From: JAQBDA01 sp041301185
Lineage (GTDB): Bacteria; Chloroflexota; Anaerolineae; Anaerolineales; UBA4823
Direction: 5' to 3'
DNA length: 6,916 nucleotides
Assembly (NCBI GenBank): GCA_041301185.1
Contig: JBFYSV010000147.1
Location: 1 to 6,916, forward strand
Position numbers and translations under genes: made by a program. The notes below the pieces were generated by a model that worked only from the letters and a program-made list of their open reading frames with translations, had not been told where the DNA came from and ran no database searches. Below are positions 6,526 through 6,916 of this stretch, piece after piece. Position 1 is the stretch's first letter, and every line of letters starts with the position of its first letter.

Positions 6526-6646
6526 GGTTTTCTCCGTGTTCTCCGTGTCTCTGTGGTGCATGAAAAGGTTTTTTCCGTGTTCTCGTTGTCTCTGTGGTGC
6601 ATGAAATGGTTTTCTCCGTGTTCTCCGTGTCTCTGTGGTGAATCTC
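6526..6646. repeat. Three tandem 41-bp direct repeats
   Basis: Units start at 6526, 6567 and 6608, an exact 41-bp step, each opening GGTTTT and carrying CTCTGTGGTG. Units one and two differ at about four positions; the third diverges in its last seven bases, where it becomes the right terminal inverted repeat. A shorter 32-bp relative precedes them at 6494. There are no unique spacers, so this is not a CRISPR array. Confidence 0.85.
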
Positions 6647-6686
6647 TCCAAAACATTAATAATTCATGACAATTTTGTTGCTTTTT

Positions 6687-6726
6687 TCACGCTGATATCA
6701 CGCTGGTTTCACAGCCGAATCACGCC
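6687..6726 (+). promoter_or_regulatory. Four direct repeats at exact 11-bp spacing: candidate SARP/OmpR-type activator site
   Basis: Heptamers TCACGCT (6687), TCACGCT (6698), TCACAGC (6709) and TCACGCC (6720) start exactly 11 bp apart, one per helical turn on the same face. The last ends 7 bp before the -10 box at 6734. Known SARP sites are heptamer direct repeats spaced 11 bp with the nearest about 8 bp from the -10, and PhoB/OmpR boxes also use 11-bp steps. No good -35 is present, as expected for an activated promoter. The regulator encoded at 3900-6203 is a plausible but unproven ligand. Confidence 0.6.
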
Positions 6727-6733
6727 TTGCTGC

Positions 6734-6739
6734 CATAAT
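6734..6739 (+). promoter_or_regulatory. Candidate -10 box of the small gene at 6785
   Basis: CATAAT matches TATAAT at 5 of 6 positions and lies 45 nt before the ATG at 6785. The region at the normal -35 distance (ACAGCC, 6711-6716) is occupied by the third 11-bp repeat and does not resemble TTGACA. A perfect TTGACA at 6749-6754 is downstream and has no -10 partner. Confidence 0.45.
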
Positions 6740-6784
6740 CTAGATACTTTGACAACGCAGCTCCGAGGCACGGAAACCACAACG

Positions 6785-6916
6785 ATGAGATCAAACATCC
6801 TGTTGTACCAATCCTACCTGTTACGCCTTTGGAGAGAGAGTATCGATGGGGACTGGCGAGCATCTCTACAAAATATTGCCACCGGCAAGTGCGTTAACTT
6901 CTCCAGCATGGCCCAG
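6785..6916 (+). CDS. Small protein of unknown function, 5' part only
   Basis: From ATG 6785 the frame stays open for 44 codons to the right edge, so the gene is cut by the window. The peptide begins MRSNILLYQSYLLRLWRESI and continues with GDWRASLQNIATGKCVNFSSMAQ. This layout (aromatic-rich YLLRLWRE, then WRASLQN, a short turn and a Phe-Ser stretch) resembles small uncharacterised proteins that I recall from Anaerolineae, often annotated hypothetical and sometimes placed next to regulators; the recollection is not a database result. There is no signal peptide or membrane segment in what is visible. The Shine-Dalgarno is weak (GGA at 6772-6774, 10 nt upstream). Support comes from the amino-acid pattern and from the promoter-like arrangement at 6687-6739. 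Its full length and function are unknown. Confidence 0.65.
   Translation, partial: MRSNILLYQSYLLRLWRESIDGDWRASLQNIATGKCVNFSSMAQ

Larger units (their letters stand above)
6300..6647. repeat. 348-bp composite intergenic element of CACAGAGACACAGAG-type repeats with 21-bp terminal inverted repeats
   Basis: The ends are perfect inverted repeats of 21 bp: 6300-6320 and 6627-6647. Inside are two copies in plus orientation (6305-6340 and 6405-6438, core ACCACAGAG) and four in the opposite orientation (6494-6519, 6526-6566, 6567-6607, 6608-6646, core CTCTGTGGTG). About 55 bp of unrelated sequence (6439-6493) form the centre, and a GTAGGGGC hairpin is nested between the two plus copies. Minus-strand reading of such repeats gives His-Arg-Glu-Glu-Gly-rich open frames that are not real proteins. 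This repeat type is scattered through many environmental bacterial genomes, to my knowledge without a proven function. With its neighbours it fills most of the gene-free stretch 6204-6784. No transposase is present. Confidence 0.8.

Noticed and set aside
6494..6646. Possible CRISPR array
   Set aside because: The whole 41-bp unit is repeated, with no unique spacers between conserved repeats, and no cas genes are near.
6257..6656. Minus-strand open frames rich in His, Arg, Glu, Gly and Asn
   Set aside because: They are translations of the CACAGAG-type repeat array and do not look like a folded protein. Such frames are a well-known source of false hypothetical genes.
6749..6754. Perfect TTGACA as a -35 box for the small gene
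   Set aside because: No -10-like hexamer lies 16-18 nt downstream; that position reads GGAAAC. The CATAAT at 6734 upstream fits better.

Overview
The window looks like a chromosomal segment from an Anaerolineae-type Chloroflexota bacterium. This is inferred from the mix of gene families (a PEP-CTERM protein tail, a head-GIN lipoprotein, a PDC-HAMP histidine kinase with an Rcp1-like receiver, and a large SARP/BTAD-NB-ARC regulator), the high G+C of most genes, and intergenic repeats of the 'GTAGGGGC' and 'CACAGAGACACAGAG' types. No rRNA, tRNA, CRISPR array, transposase or phage gene is visible.

Layout, left to right. (1) 3-416 (+) is the 3' end of a membrane protein gene closing with a PEP-CTERM sorting signal. 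(2) 613-1362 (+) encodes a lipoprotein with a DUF2807/head-GIN repeat domain. Near-identical hairpin repeats start 8-10 nt after the stop codons of genes 1 and 2. (3) 1610-3451 and 3448-3891 (+) form a translationally coupled two-component pair: a membrane histidine kinase with an extracytoplasmic PDC/Cache-like sensor, and a single-domain receiver. (4) 3900-6203 (-), convergent with the pair, encodes a 767-aa regulator with an OmpR-type winged helix, BTAD and NB-ARC-like ATPase. Its C-terminus is a GGDEF-like domain that has lost its catalytic signature. (5) 6204-6784 has no gene. It holds a candidate promoter for the regulator, a 348-bp composite repeat bounded by 21-bp perfect inverted repeats, and four direct repeats spaced exactly 11 bp apart just upstream of a -10 box. 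(6) 6785-6916 (+) is the start of a small gene that runs off the right edge.

How the parts may work together. The kinase and receiver probably form one phosphorelay that acts through protein contacts, since the receiver has no output domain. The regulator is a separate ATP-dependent transcription factor. The four 11-bp-phased repeats before a promoter with no good -35 box match the known geometry of SARP/OmpR-type activator sites. They are the best candidate here for a regulatory circuit, with the regulator at 3900-6203 as one possible ligand and the small gene at 6785 as target. That link is inference. The strongest protein-level observation is the fusion of a degenerate GGDEF domain to a SARP-NB-ARC regulator.
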